From assembly GCF_040115645.1 (NCBI RefSeq), contig NC_089557.1, positions 4,324,000 through 4,387,999 of the forward strand: a stretch of DNA of 64,000 nt, given 5' to 3'. Origin of the DNA: Euwallacea fornicatus (Eukaryota; Arthropoda; Insecta; Coleoptera; Curculionidae). Shown here piece after piece: positions 1-11,600 of this stretch; positions within the stretch are counted from its first letter, which is position 1, and every line of letters begins with the position of its first letter. Both the position numbers and the translations under genes were made by a program. The notes under the pieces are model-generated. The model ran no database searches and was not told the origin of the DNA. It saw nothing but the letters and a program-made list of their open reading frames with translations.

Positions 1-502
1 ACTAATTGAGCACTTTTAGAGCTGGAATGGGTATAAATTAACTCACCTATAAAAGGTCGTAATGCATTATTCAATAATTCAGGATATTCGTAATCTAGTT
101 AATGCCTTCGATCATGCAGATATTTTTATTTGGATGATGGTGGGATATTGAAATATCATAAGGGTCTTTAACTATCATAAGTTTCATCAAAATCGATTAT
201 AAATAAGGGTAGTTGTCTAACTGCCCTTAACAAAAATTTTTGGACTTTTTTTTTATTTCTTTGAATTATCAAATAAACAATATTATTTTTTAATGAATTA
301 AACTTTTTTGAAGAAAAATATTCTCTACTTTTTTTTATTTGGAAGTTACCAAAATGTAGATTGAAGCATCGAACTTAACAAGGTTAATTGAACCAAAGAG
401 TTATTTTCTACGAGAAATAGCTTAGGCTTGAAATTTTTAGTCTTCACGCAGACAAAGGGACAATGAATATAAAGTAAAAATAAAAAATATAATATATATA
501 TA
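1..502. other. AT-rich intergenic flank, no gene seen
   Basis: No reading frame with coding character, RNA gene or repeat boundary could be supported here. The stretch ends in a run of TA dinucleotides, the target into which the DD41D element at 503 inserted (TA at 501-502). Confidence 0.5.
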
Positions 503-955
503 CAGGGTGTCCCGAAATTAAAGCACCATATTTAAACAACGTAAATTAGGTCAAAAAATAACACCAAAACTTTAAATAAAACAATGTCGGAAAATGCTTC
601 CTTAATGAGGTATGCCTCTTTAAAGACGTAACTCTGATGATGGTAATTTTGAAATATTTCCAAAACGGTGCAAGATAACTTTATGAAATTTGGTACGATT
701 TTATACCTTATAAGCCTCAATTGACTGATGTGGCTGAATGGAAATTATTTCGTCAGAGGCGTGCTGCACGGGTAGTGTCGGGGTTAAAAAATGCTAGATT
801 TTTTTTATGTGCCCCATTTTTTAGTTGCTGATGCAAAATTATGAAACCATATACGCTTCCAGAAAAAAAAGACACTCTTGGTTCACGATGCTAGGACGCT
901 TCGTTTTCGAATAAAATGAATTTAAACATTACAATGCATGACAAATACAAATGAT
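503..955 (+). repeat. Left terminal inverted repeat of DD41D element 1
   Basis: This arm is the reverse complement of 2272-2724. The same 62-codon open frame occurs in both arms (532-720 on minus, 2507-2695 on plus), which is a by-product of the inverted duplication and not a gene. The inner boundary is at about 955, where the match with the right arm stops. Confidence 0.9.
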
Positions 956-1036
956 GCTTAAAGCGATATTTTATTAAACACATCAAAATGATTAAACAAT
1001 AATAAAAAACGAACAAGAAATTTAAATGACGCACTT

Positions 1037-2148
1037 TCAAAGTAAGTTTTCAAATAAGTTTCCGTTTTGTTGGATACACAGTCTAGATCGTTTTTTTATG
1101 CTCTGGGAGGCACGGGAAATTTGAAACGTATTTTCTTTTATTTGATTAGCAGCTAAGTTGATTCTATCCAACAGTTCTTCCCTCGTGTTTATTTCTGTGG
1201 CATAGATTATGCTACACATAAAGCCCCAAAAAAAATAATCCAGGGGATTAAGGTCAGGTGATCGAGGGGGCCAGGTTATTGGACTACCTCTTCCTATCCA
1301 CCTGCCTGGAAACTTTTCATCAAGCCAATTTTTCACGTTATTTCCAAAGTGAGCTGGTGCCCCATCTTGTTGATAATACATTTGCAATCGGGTATGCAAT
1401 GGTATATCTTCTAATAGGCCTGCCAGCTCATTTTGAAGAAAATGTAAATAGTGTTGTGCTGTTAACCGGTTTGGAAATACAACTGGTCCTATTAATCTAT
1501 TTCCTATGATACCTGCCCAAATGTTGACAGAAAACCTATGCTGAAAATGTGTTCTCCTTACGACTTTTGGATTTTCATACTCCCAATAATGTGTGTTATG
1601 GATGTTAAATGCTTTGTCTCTCGTAAAACTAGCCTCATCAGACCACAAGATATTATGTAAAACATTTTGGTGATTCAAAACCCACTGGCAAAAATTCATC
1701 CTAACTGTAAAATCTTCCTCTCGTAAGTCTTGAACCCTTTTATAGTGAAAGGGATGCAATCCCTGCATCCGAGTCATTCTTCCTATCTAAAAATTAATAT
1801 TCGAAATAACTGTTTATCTGTTGTTATTTTAACGACTGTATTTACGATCGATTTTGGTATGTTTGTAATGTTTTCAAGCGTTCTTAGAGAAATTTGAGGA
1901 TTTTCTTCTATTCGATTAAGCACATCCTCGAAATCGTAATCTACTGTAGGTCTTCCTTGGCCTCGAGAACGTTGAAAAGAACCACATTCGATTAAATTTC
2001 TATGTACTCGACTAAAAACAGATCGAAAAGGTATTCTTCTTCTCGGGTACCTCCTTCTGTACTCTTCTACGGCGGCTCGCGAATTACCATTACAGAACCC
2101 ATAAATAAAATGAATATCGGCAAGCTCCCTACTTGAAAATTTCTCCAT
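1037..2148 (-). CDS. DD41D transposase, two exons with a putative 50-nt intron
   Basis: Transposase that would cut and paste the surrounding element. Exon 1 is 2148-1837 (104 codons, N-terminal helix-turn-helix DNA-binding region, basic stretch RRRYPRRRIPF). Exon 2 is 1786-1037 and carries the DDE/D domain: SDEASF for the first aspartate, QQDGAPAHF for the second, and PDLNPLDYFFWG, whose second D is the third catalytic residue. The frame breaks between these parts. Removing a GT-AG interval at 1836-1787 (acceptor AATTTTTAG) restores it and gives 353 aa, close to the 359 aa of the intact relative at 57,983. The alternative is a disabling indel plus a stop. I favour an intron because the element is young, but RNA evidence is absent. 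Confidence 0.7.
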
Positions 2149-2271
2149 TTTTCACTAACAGCTTAATAATGACACAAAGAAACTCCCCAACAGAATAAAT
2201 ATAAACATCAAATTGACAGTCAACATTGTTTAATATTTCGTAGCCTACTATTAAGTTTTCACAGAAAGTAA

Positions 2272-2724
2272 ATCATTTGTATTTGTCATGCATTGTAATG
2301 TTTAAATTCATTTTATTCGAAAACGAAGCGTCCTAGCATCGTGAACCAAGAGTGTCTTTTTTTTCTGGAAGCGTATATGGTTTCATAATTTTGCATCAGC
2401 AACTAAAAAATGGGGCACATAAAAAAAATCTAGCATTTTTTAACCCCGACACTACCCGTGCAGCACGCCTCTGACGAAATAATTTCCATTCAGCCACATC
2501 AGTCAATTGAGGCTTATAAGGTATAAAATCGTACCAAATTTCATAAAGTTATCTTGCACCGTTTTGGAAATATTTCAAAATTACCATCATCAGAGTTACG
2601 TCTTTAAAGAGGCATACCTCATTAAGGAAGCATTTTCCGACATTGTTTTATTTAAAGTTTTGGTGTTATTTTTTGACCTAATTTACGTTGTTTAAATATG
2701 GTGCTTTAATTTCGGGACACCCTG
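2272..2724 (-). repeat. Right terminal inverted repeat of DD41D element 1
   Basis: Inverted partner of 503-955 with the same length. It lies upstream of the transposase start codon at 2148, so it probably also contains the transposase promoter. Confidence 0.9.
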
Positions 2725-2726
2725 TA

Positions 2727-3639
2727 TATATATATAAAGTCAGCATTGTCATTTTATTGCTTTATATTTTATTACTAGTTTTTTACATTAACTTAACACT
2801 GGAATTTTTTTACTATTTTGGAGTCTTTGTCTCATTGTACCTCCTTTTGTGAAAACGATGTAAATTCTATACTTAAAAATATTGAGGTAGTTGTAAAGTT
2901 CTTACAAGTAATTAAGAAATTCTAAGTTTCCAGTAATTCATACCATTCGAGGTAATAAACACTAAATAATTAAGAACACAACAAGTGTATAAGTTCTTTT
3001 TTTTAATTCTTGTATTTACTGAAAATTTTCCCAATAAACTATAACATTTCTATTTTTTACAATTATTTCTACGAAATTAACGCAAATGAAATGGCTGAAA
3101 AACAACAATATTGAATCTCTATTATTTTCCCCATAAACCGCAAAAGTTAAGTAACTGTTAGACCTATAAATTACCCACCAGGTTCTGTTATTCCTGCCGG
3201 GGGACCAGAAAAATTATTATATCTATATAGGCTCGAATGGAATTAATAAATAATCACGAATTACTAGAGAGTTCCCATTAAAATTTATCGCCTTTATGGG
3301 CTTAAACCTATGCTGAAGTCGTTATTTATTCGAATCCGCGTTTGCCTACCAGGATTTTATTTATTAATGTTACGTGCCCGGAGGGATATTTATGGACTAA
3401 AAAGGGCTTCCTCCAGCTTAGAAGATTCTCTGTGATGTCTAGTTCACTCAGTACCGAAACAAATGCATTTAAATCTCCCTTTTACTTATTTGCCAGGCGA
3501 TGTACCCAGCACTGCTTTAAATTAGACAATTATGAAACCAAATAGGGAACCAACTGAGCCAATTAAAAATAAATTATTGCATGCGTACAACGAGCCAAAG
3601 TTAATGCGGAAATGCTAAATTTATTTGAGGTTAGTGCTG
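2727..3639. other. Intergenic, no feature supported
   Basis: AT-rich sequence. The 67-codon open frame at 3342-3545 has no recognisable motif or splice context and is treated as chance. Confidence 0.45.
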
Positions 3640-5902
3640 ATTATAGACGTTTTTACTAAGTACTTGTACAAACTTTAAAAAGTGAATATTTGACTAATTT
3701 CCAGATGAAAAAGTCATATGAATATGGATCCCTATTGGCTTGGTTCTTCAGATACAGGGCGTCAAAAATAATTGTTTGGTGTTTTAGTTATTAGAATAGC
3801 CGAACTCGGTTATAACACGAAGAGACCAAAGATTTTCTTCTCTATAGCCGGACATTCATTATATCCGATTCAAGTCCATACATGTACTATGATCGCCTTG
3901 GCTGATGGTATCTGCGTTCACTTGAACGGTGCTTCATAGAGGGTGTGAACTAAACGTAGACATATGCACATTCATTTCATACAAAGTCAAATGGGCATTT
4001 ACTGATTTGTAGATTACTGAAATTTTAACATCCAATACTAATAAAATGCAGCTAATGCAATCCAAAATCATGCAAAATCGACTATTACATAAGAATTCCC
4101 CCGTGTCAAGATCATCCGGACAAAAACAATACCCAAAAAACTTCTTTCCCAAAAAGTGTTCACTAAAGCCGATGGTTCGTTATATCCGAACAAGAATAGC
4201 ACATAATTAAAGAGACACTTTGTACATTCCTGACATTTAATTCGTTAACGGCGACTGTTTGCTACAACGAAGATTCGCGATAACCGAGTTTGAATGGTAC
4301 TGAACAGAACCTTCATGCATAAGTTGAAAATATTGTCTTAAGGCGAAAGGGCAGTCCTCCAGCAACACTCGAGGTGCCTTATTTTGCAAGAGGCTTCTTC
4401 CCGGTTTTTTACCTTCCTTCCCCAATCGGTTTTACTGGAAGTTCATCTTGTACCAGACATTTAAATGAATATTCATTCTGAAAGTAATATTCTCTCATTA
4501 AAGAAAGATTTCCTGTGCTTCAAGAATAGCATTTTTCACACTCTTCTGGCAACAGTAATCGAAAATTCAACAACAGGCTCAGTTACCACTATTTTTTAGG
4601 TTTTGTAACCTCTTCCACAGCATACAACGGAGCGATCGTCTACTCCCTTAAAGTAATTTAGTTTGTTTCTTAAGGTTACACTGCACTGTTTATTACAATA
4701 TTAAGGAATATTAATTTCAACGTAGTACATAGTAAAAGGTAAATGCCTGAGTTAGACTTCATACATTTAAGTTGTAAATAACGTAATATTAACGATCTTT
4801 TAATTAAACCCGAATCAAAATAAATATTTTGAGGTTATGGTGGGATGAATAAAAGAGACATCTGGGAGAAAAACCACAATATTATCGTCCTGTCTCTCTC
4901 TCTGTGCCTTACAGATATTCTATCCTTATCGGGTATTCGTCGGGATGTTTTGAAACTGTCTTCCCTACGGTGACACTTGACCCAGTTTCTTCGGAGCTAT
5001 CTCTTTATTAAATGGACTCTCCCCTTTAGCGGGTGCTAACCACTTCGCAATGGAATGTCTGGAATGTTGACGTGACATAATATTTCTAGGCGCCATGTGT
5101 GTTCCATTTATCCGTATTCACCTTGAAGTGACCTTCGCAGTGGATTGTGGAGGAAACGCGGGTATTTCGATATTAAGAAACCTTTTCAGTCTAATTTAGC
5201 TTTTAACAGAATTTTATTAACTATTTAACTTAAAATAAAAATAATTCTGAACTAAAAAAAAAACAATAAAAACTGTTGAAAATGTTTTCTTACCAAGATG
5301 CAGGACTCTACTCTTTGCCTCATAGATCAACAAACTCTCGAATATTCTTTTAGGGGTATTGCGAATTATGATTTTAGGACATTTTATTGAATATTACGAA
5401 TTGCTTCAGATAGTTTATAATTATGCCGGATGATTATTTTTTCTTTACTTCCTTTAGCATTCCTAATTTGCATCGACAGATATTTTTGCAAGTTCTACAG
5501 AAACAAAGAAACATCCGAAAATACATATTTAATTTTTTTTAATTAAAATTAAATTAAAAAGTATATAAGTAATTTTTTTTAATATTGAAAGTAAATATTT
5601 TTAAACCCGTTTTTTCCCAAAATGGCTGTTTTCAGCGACAAATACTAACAGTTATTATCATTTAAATCCTAGCACAACCCTGTATGTGGCACCCTTTCAC
5701 GTTAAACGAAAAATTAGTTAAATATTTAAATTTCTCATTCACATTAAAAAAATCATCAAAATAACAAACAAAAATTTTTTTAAGTCATTTATATCAAGAA
5801 CCAAGCCGATAAAAACCCATGTTCATATGAACTTTTAATCTTAAAATTTTTCAAAAATTCGCTCTTCAAAGTTTCTACAAGTACTTAGTAAACACCTTGT
5901 AT
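3640..5902. mobile_element. Decayed DNA transposon bounded by diverged inverted repeats
   Basis: About 125 bp at 3646-3770 (containing ACTAAGTACTTGTA and GGCTTGGTTCTT) matches the reverse complement of 5784-5900 with many substitutions. The right outer end reads ACACCTTGTATA, a worn version of the CACCCTGTATA ends seen on other elements here. No transposase was recognised inside. The interior holds further foreign-looking sequence, including the pogo-like candidate below. The family is uncertain. Confidence 0.5.
3803..4291. mobile_element. Possible pogo/Tigger-like MITE
   Basis: AACTCGGTTAT at 3803 is inverted as ATAACCGAGTT at 4280-4290. Internal variants of the same motif (TTATATCCGA and similar) occur near 3870 and 4180. 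Ends of this style are typical of pogo/Tigger-derived elements, but the matched stretch is only about 11 bp, so this is tentative. Confidence 0.25.
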
Positions 5903-7712
5903 AGATTTCCAGATGGAATAAAACCTGGTCATCGTTTGTAGAGTCTCGAATTTGGGGGCAGATAATAGTCGAATGAATGATAGATTTGTATGTAAATAAC
6001 GGTAAATATAGTTAAACTTATGAAAGTTTCAAAGAGAATATTTGCCTCTCAGTATACTCTCTATTCTTTGCCTTGAGTCTGAAAATTTCCGGAATAAATG
6101 TCTAGTGGGTACCGTCAGAAAATTGAATTTTTTTAAAAATTAAAAATGTAGGAAGTCCAGTACACTTAGATGCTGACTTGAACTTAAGCACGAGGAACTA
6201 CAGGCAAACTCTCATTGGAGAGAAATGTCTGATTAAACCTCATTTCCCAAATTCTGGAAAAAACATTAATCGAACGTAGCCATGCCAGCCATTTGCAAGA
6301 TTCTTGGATACGACTGTTTTATATGCAATCGAGGTTTTCGATATGACTATCCGGTATTCCTTCGGCATCGGTACTCGGATCGCAATTCATATAATTTATA
6401 TGGACATGGATCGGCTCATCGGATTATTAATATATGGATATTAGAACCCTGGAAATTGGGGTCAAGTTCGTTCATGTTCAGGATTCAAAGTGAGGATTGA
6501 TGAGAATTACTGAAACGGGGAAGAAAATGTTTTATTCACTGAGTGTCAACAGGTGGGATTGGGCCGAGCAAAATTTACGTATCAGAAGGAATTTCTTAAA
6601 AACCGAACTAACCCATTGGTTTAAGACTTGACCCTACGTAACCCCACCTTCAGACGATATTCTAAAAATTAGTTGCGTCATTACTTCTTTATAATAGCTT
6701 TAAAAAGCCCTTTCAGGCATTGATAGGCCGCCCTATCCGTTTCATCTTAATGCCGAGTCATTATTTTAATATGCAACACCCATCAAAGGCCCATCACAAG
6801 TGCATCAAAGTTGCATCAGAAAAGAACTGGTGAACTGCGCCCCCCGAGATTGATCGGTTCCAATTACGAGCTACAAATTTTTATACAAACTGTAAAGAGA
6901 AAGAGGAAAAGAGAGCGAATTATCATCAATCAGCCAAGCCGTTTGTTACCTCAGTAAGATAAATGAAACTCATTTCGTTCCTATTCATGTATCGGGGGTC
7001 TTAATTGGCCAATGTATAAATTGAGGTTCAACGTGGCAATGTGGCGGTCAAGGAATTATCACTGAAACAGGGGCGGAGTTCGTGTTTTCATGGAGAATAT
7101 GGAAATGAAGGAGAAAATTACTGAGGAGAGCACTTGTACGGATCATCTATCTATAAGTAGATACTCAAGGTTAATTAGATTTGGTATTTAGCATTATTGG
7201 TTTAGGATACGATGATAGATATTAAAAAGAATTAAGTTGAAATTGCAAACTTCCATTAATTGTATGAAGTACCATTTTTGTCATATGGTATCTTTCTCTA
7301 CTCGCTTTTCTGTGATTTTAACTTTGTTGTAAAAATTCCGCTATGTTTCATTCTTGTCGCTCTTCATCACTCAATTAAGGAAATTTTGGAAATTTTCAAT
7401 GACATTTTTATATTCATTGAAATTGTTAAAATGTGCGGGTTTCTAAGAAATTTATGGTATTGTAAAAGCATCAATTAATGGTAAAAATTATTCCAATAAA
7501 CGATAATTATTATACTTTTCGTATCTGTTAAATTTTCAATGCAGTTTATCCACGGTTTTTCACTTGACTTTTGGAGAGTTTGAGAGAACTTTAATGCAAT
7601 TTTTACACATATTTTGAAGACCAATATAAATTCATATAGTTTTACTCAATTTTTTTAAAGTGTACAAAAATTTTTAACTAATGTGCTCTAGCAGGCAGCC
7701 ACAAGAAAAAAA
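5903..7712. other. Intergenic, no feature supported
   Basis: The open frames at 6282-6500 and 7260-7478 show no domain, signal peptide with partner exon, or codon pattern that I recognise. Part of this may be upstream sequence or intron of the CRIM1-like gene. Confidence 0.4.
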
Positions 7713-8607
7713 CAGTCAGTGTGTTATTTAGGTACGTAACCAAACATCAAGAGATGATTCTTTGGATGATTCTAAGGTGAAAAATTTATATAAATATCGG
7801 TCCGCTAATGCTTCGTTTTCAAGATACAGGATGTCAAACTTTTTTTTTAATCATCACAAATAAAAACTCCTAAATGACAAAAAGACGCAAAGTAATATCA
7901 CACTGAAACTTAGTGACACTTTATAATGTATTATAGTACAGAGGAATCTTTTAAGCTACAGATTGCTCATTTTCTTTTACTAGTGGCGTGCACAGGGGGA
8001 TTACCAGAAATTAAAAAAAAAATTAAAAAATAAATCGCTTTATTAAAACCATGTTTTTTAACAAAAAATATATTTAATAATAAGTAACACGAAACTTATA
8101 GTAGTCGCTGAAAACGTGCTCCTTCAATTTCAATGTAAATATTGGCTCATTTTATCATTAATTGCCGAATACATTAAAATATTTCCAACGTATATCTTAT
8201 CTGATTAATTGAATCCTGTATCTGTTGGATTAATTATTTTTCAGTATTGGCGGGAGATCTATAAACGAAGGACTTTACACGCCCCGAAAGGAAAAAATCT
8301 AACGGATTTAAACCTGGTGACATGAGTAGCCATGACTGTGCTTAATGCGAAAAAATGTAATAGTTTTAAAAAAGTCAGAAGTGCGTAAATAACAATAATA
8401 ACCATAACTAACACTATGGGATTTCAACAAAATTGGCCCAAGGATTATTAAGATTTTTCAGATATATATATTTTTTTTAAGTTTAACATCCTTTATCTTC
8501 AAAACAAAGTACTACCTACAAAGTAAATTTATAAAAATGTTTCATCTTTGAATCACCGTTAGAATCACCCCTTGAAGTTTGGCCACGTACCTAAACAACA
8601 CCCTGTA
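7713..8607 (-). mobile_element. Decayed, deleted DD41D-type element
   Basis: About 150-bp imperfect inverted ends: the left arm begins near GTGTTATTTAGGTACG, and the right arm ends CAACACCCTGTA at 8607. On the minus strand, around 8310-8260, the reading SPGLNPLDFFLSGRVKSF matches the signature around the third catalytic aspartate of DD41D transposases (PDLNPLDYFFWG in the copy at 1037). Stop codons follow soon after, and the remainder of the transposase is missing. It is a dead, non-autonomous relic. Confidence 0.6.
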
Positions 8608-11600
8608 TAATCGGTATGAAGTCAGATACCCGGCATAGATTGGTTGGATCTATTTTGGGTGCCTGAGTAAAAACTAAGGAAAAAGTTAGGTCTGCTAAAT
8701 GATGTGTTAAAACTAATTAAAGACTAAAAGCGGAAACGAGTTTTCTGCTTTCTAACTCACAATAAAAAAACGAGTTTAACTTGGGTCTCTATGTAGAAGG
8801 AATGAACAGACAATTCAAAGCTGCTGTAGTTTAATCAATATTAATGCAGCCCTAAATTGCAAAAGCTACCCTGAAAACTGCTTATTTTGCTCCGCATTGC
8901 CGATGTTGATCGATTTAGCATGAGTAAATATTTCAAAGTGTACGGCACTGGATATGTGGAAAACCAAACCTGGACAAGGAAATGACCATAACCGTGTGCG
9001 ATACAGGTGACGGTTTTTAACTTTAATGGAAATGGATGGGTTTCGGTTACAACGTTTTGTTCTTTATCTCATCAGCAAAGTATGCGTGTGTGTATGGAGG
9101 GGTTCAAGCCTCGGTTCAGTGCGTATTATGCGTGTGATCTGCCATTAATCATTGTGTCTTTACCGTTGCTGGTATGGATATTTCTGGTGAGTGCTTTTCA
9201 ATTGGACTTCGCGCCACGAAGGGAATTAGACAAATTTATCAATGTCTCAATCAATGATTTAAAAGGCCTTATTTGAAGCCCTTTTGGGGCGAGCAAAAAA
9301 ACGATTTTCCAACCGATATTCTTCATATCGAATATGGAAGCCATTCGTCTTTCTTGCAATCCTCTTTATCTGCTATTTATATACGATTCCATATGGGTCA
9401 AAAACGACCTCAGTATTGGGAATTATATATTTTCATAGGAGAAATGAATAAAAATGGTTCGATTTCGCACATGCCACGGTTTGCTGAAAATCTACATATT
9501 TTCTCTGTTAGCTCGAATTTGAATTTCAGGTAATTTGAGATACCAAGAAAATGGCCAACATGAAGAAAGGATATGTATATAAATAATAAAACCGAGCAAG
9601 ATTTGAATCACATAAGATTTCCCCGGAGATATTGCGGTATTTATTTGTTGGTCACTTTGCACTGACCATAGCTGAGAGGACTTTTATTTCCTGGTTGTTA
9701 TTACATCCGGAGGAAATTTATGTTTTGCCTCGAGACGGTCAAGGAACATCTTTACGATGATATCAGCTTCCTAAACGTTTATTATTTACTGGAAACCAGA
9801 ATGTTGTTCTCCGCAGATGAGAAACTCAGTATATGATACACCACGCCATTGTAAAAATAAATGGAATCGCAAATGGCTATCTCTCATTGCCTTGAGATTT
9901 GAATGGTTGCTCTGGCGTTAAGATTTCCCTGAAGAATTTTTGTTCCGCAAACGTTTTATTTCCTCGTTAAAGCTTATTCAAGACACCGAACTGTTCTTGT
10001 TTTCGACCGCAAATTATCCCTTTAACTTTAACTGTCTGATTGCATTGCTGCAGAAAATTCCCACAGTGAGACTAAAACTAAATGCCTCATATCCTGCGAC
10101 AATACGGTCTTTACAGCACCACCATCAGGAAAATTAAAATATCTCTATAATACCATTGAACTAAGTTGAGATTTCCCAAAGAAGACATTCTGTTTAGTTA
10201 TGTTAATTTGAGCGGTAAGGTAATTGAACTCTCCTTCTACTGGAATGAAATTTTACGTCAGCACTAAAACCTGGAAGATCACTCTTCCCGCATTTCTACC
10301 TCTCAAGACCTTCTCCCTTTAGCTTTGCCAGACTTTATATCATTCGTTCTCGGATATGCGCCGCATATTAATATATTCACTTTTATGTTGATCTTTATGC
10401 ACTTTGAGTCAATGCTCCACACTTTGCATAAAAGGAAAACCTGGTTGGGTTAAAAATATTTGCTTCGGGTGATTGAAACGAAAGTCTGTCTTTCAGCCTT
10501 GTACAGAAATTTGATGTAACAAAAGAGAGAGAGGCAAATATTATCCTTCTGCAAAATGAAGTGAATCAATAGGCCACGAAGAACCATCTTGGGGGGAAAC
10601 ATGGCCTTGTGAGTATAAACGTTGTGTACATACGATTCCCTTATCAAACAGAGATGTCAGACAGGGGTCGATTTCGTTAGACAGGAAACATGTTGTTGTA
10701 AGTTCGTGAGAAGCAGTTTTATTTCGAAGCCAGCGATGTAGTACTAACACATGTCGGTGAAAAAAAAGTTTAAATAAAAAAGCAAAAGGAAGAATATACA
10801 AAGAATCCTAATCTATTTCTTCAGGACGTAAAATCGTAAGAAGTGCAACTAGGTGTCCTGAATCCGCCACAGAAAGAATAAGCACAATGCTTTCATCAAA
10901 TATTGAAAATACCTCAACAAATATTGGTGGAGAAAAGGCATGAGACAAGAATGTCGTCATAAGCAACAATTACGCTAAGTGATTTCGTAAGGGTAGCTTT
11001 GGAATAACATCACCCGATATATAGATGTGATGCAATTTAATTAAACATATCCAGTTTCCAATTTATTCAAAATACATAGCCTATTCATGAAATCAATTTT
11101 TTGTACATGAGATAGGCATTAAAACGCCCCAGATTCGATATTACTCTCATATTTCATGGTTTTAACATATAAAATTCAATATTGCAAACAACTGATGGAT
11201 ATATTTATAAGTTTATTCCACAAGACTAATCTATTTTGCGGTCATAAAATCAAATTACGACCTTTTTGTCCTCCTTCGTCAATATTTGAAAATTATATTT
11301 AATATTCCACTCGTAACGACACATTTACTCAAACAAAAAGCATTCCTTCATATATGTATATCTACGGTGAGAGATTGTTTCTATTTCCAATTAGGGAAAC
11401 CACAAGTTGCCTGCACCAAAACTTCTTACTATCCATTCCCAGTGTTATTTGGCTTTTTTAAAACAGAACTTACAAGGATTTTCAAATAAAATCACTTTTA
11501 TTTTCTGTAACAACACTATAATGTTTAACTCGTATCATCAGTGGATGAATTTTACCAGTCCAATTAACTGTCGTCTGTCTCAAGACTACGATTATTGGTT

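Larger units (their letters stand above)
503..2724 (-). mobile_element. DD41D Tc1/mariner-superfamily transposon, complete, young
   Basis: The element is 2222 bp, flanked by TA on both sides (501-502 and 2725-2726). It starts CAGGGTGTCCCG and ends in the inverse of that. Both inverted ends are about 453 bp (503-955 and 2272-2724) and I saw no difference between them on reading. A transposase gene on the minus strand fills the middle. The spacing from second to third catalytic aspartate is 41 residues, which places it in the DD41D (rosa-like) group. Equal, apparently identical ends suggest recent insertion, because old copies accumulate differences between their ends. The TA target and CAGGGT terminus recur in several other elements of the window. 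Confidence 0.9.

Noticed and set aside
532..720. 62-codon open frame on minus, identical to 2507-2695 on plus
   Set aside because: It lies in the inverted arms of the DD41D element, and its duplication follows from the arm structure, not from gene copying.
1258..1509. 83-codon open frame on the plus strand
   Set aside because: Antisense shadow of the transposase catalytic domain.
9007..9533. Two open frames of 86-89 codons next to each other
   Set aside because: No recognisable domain, no splice partners, and surrounded by non-coding AT-rich DNA.
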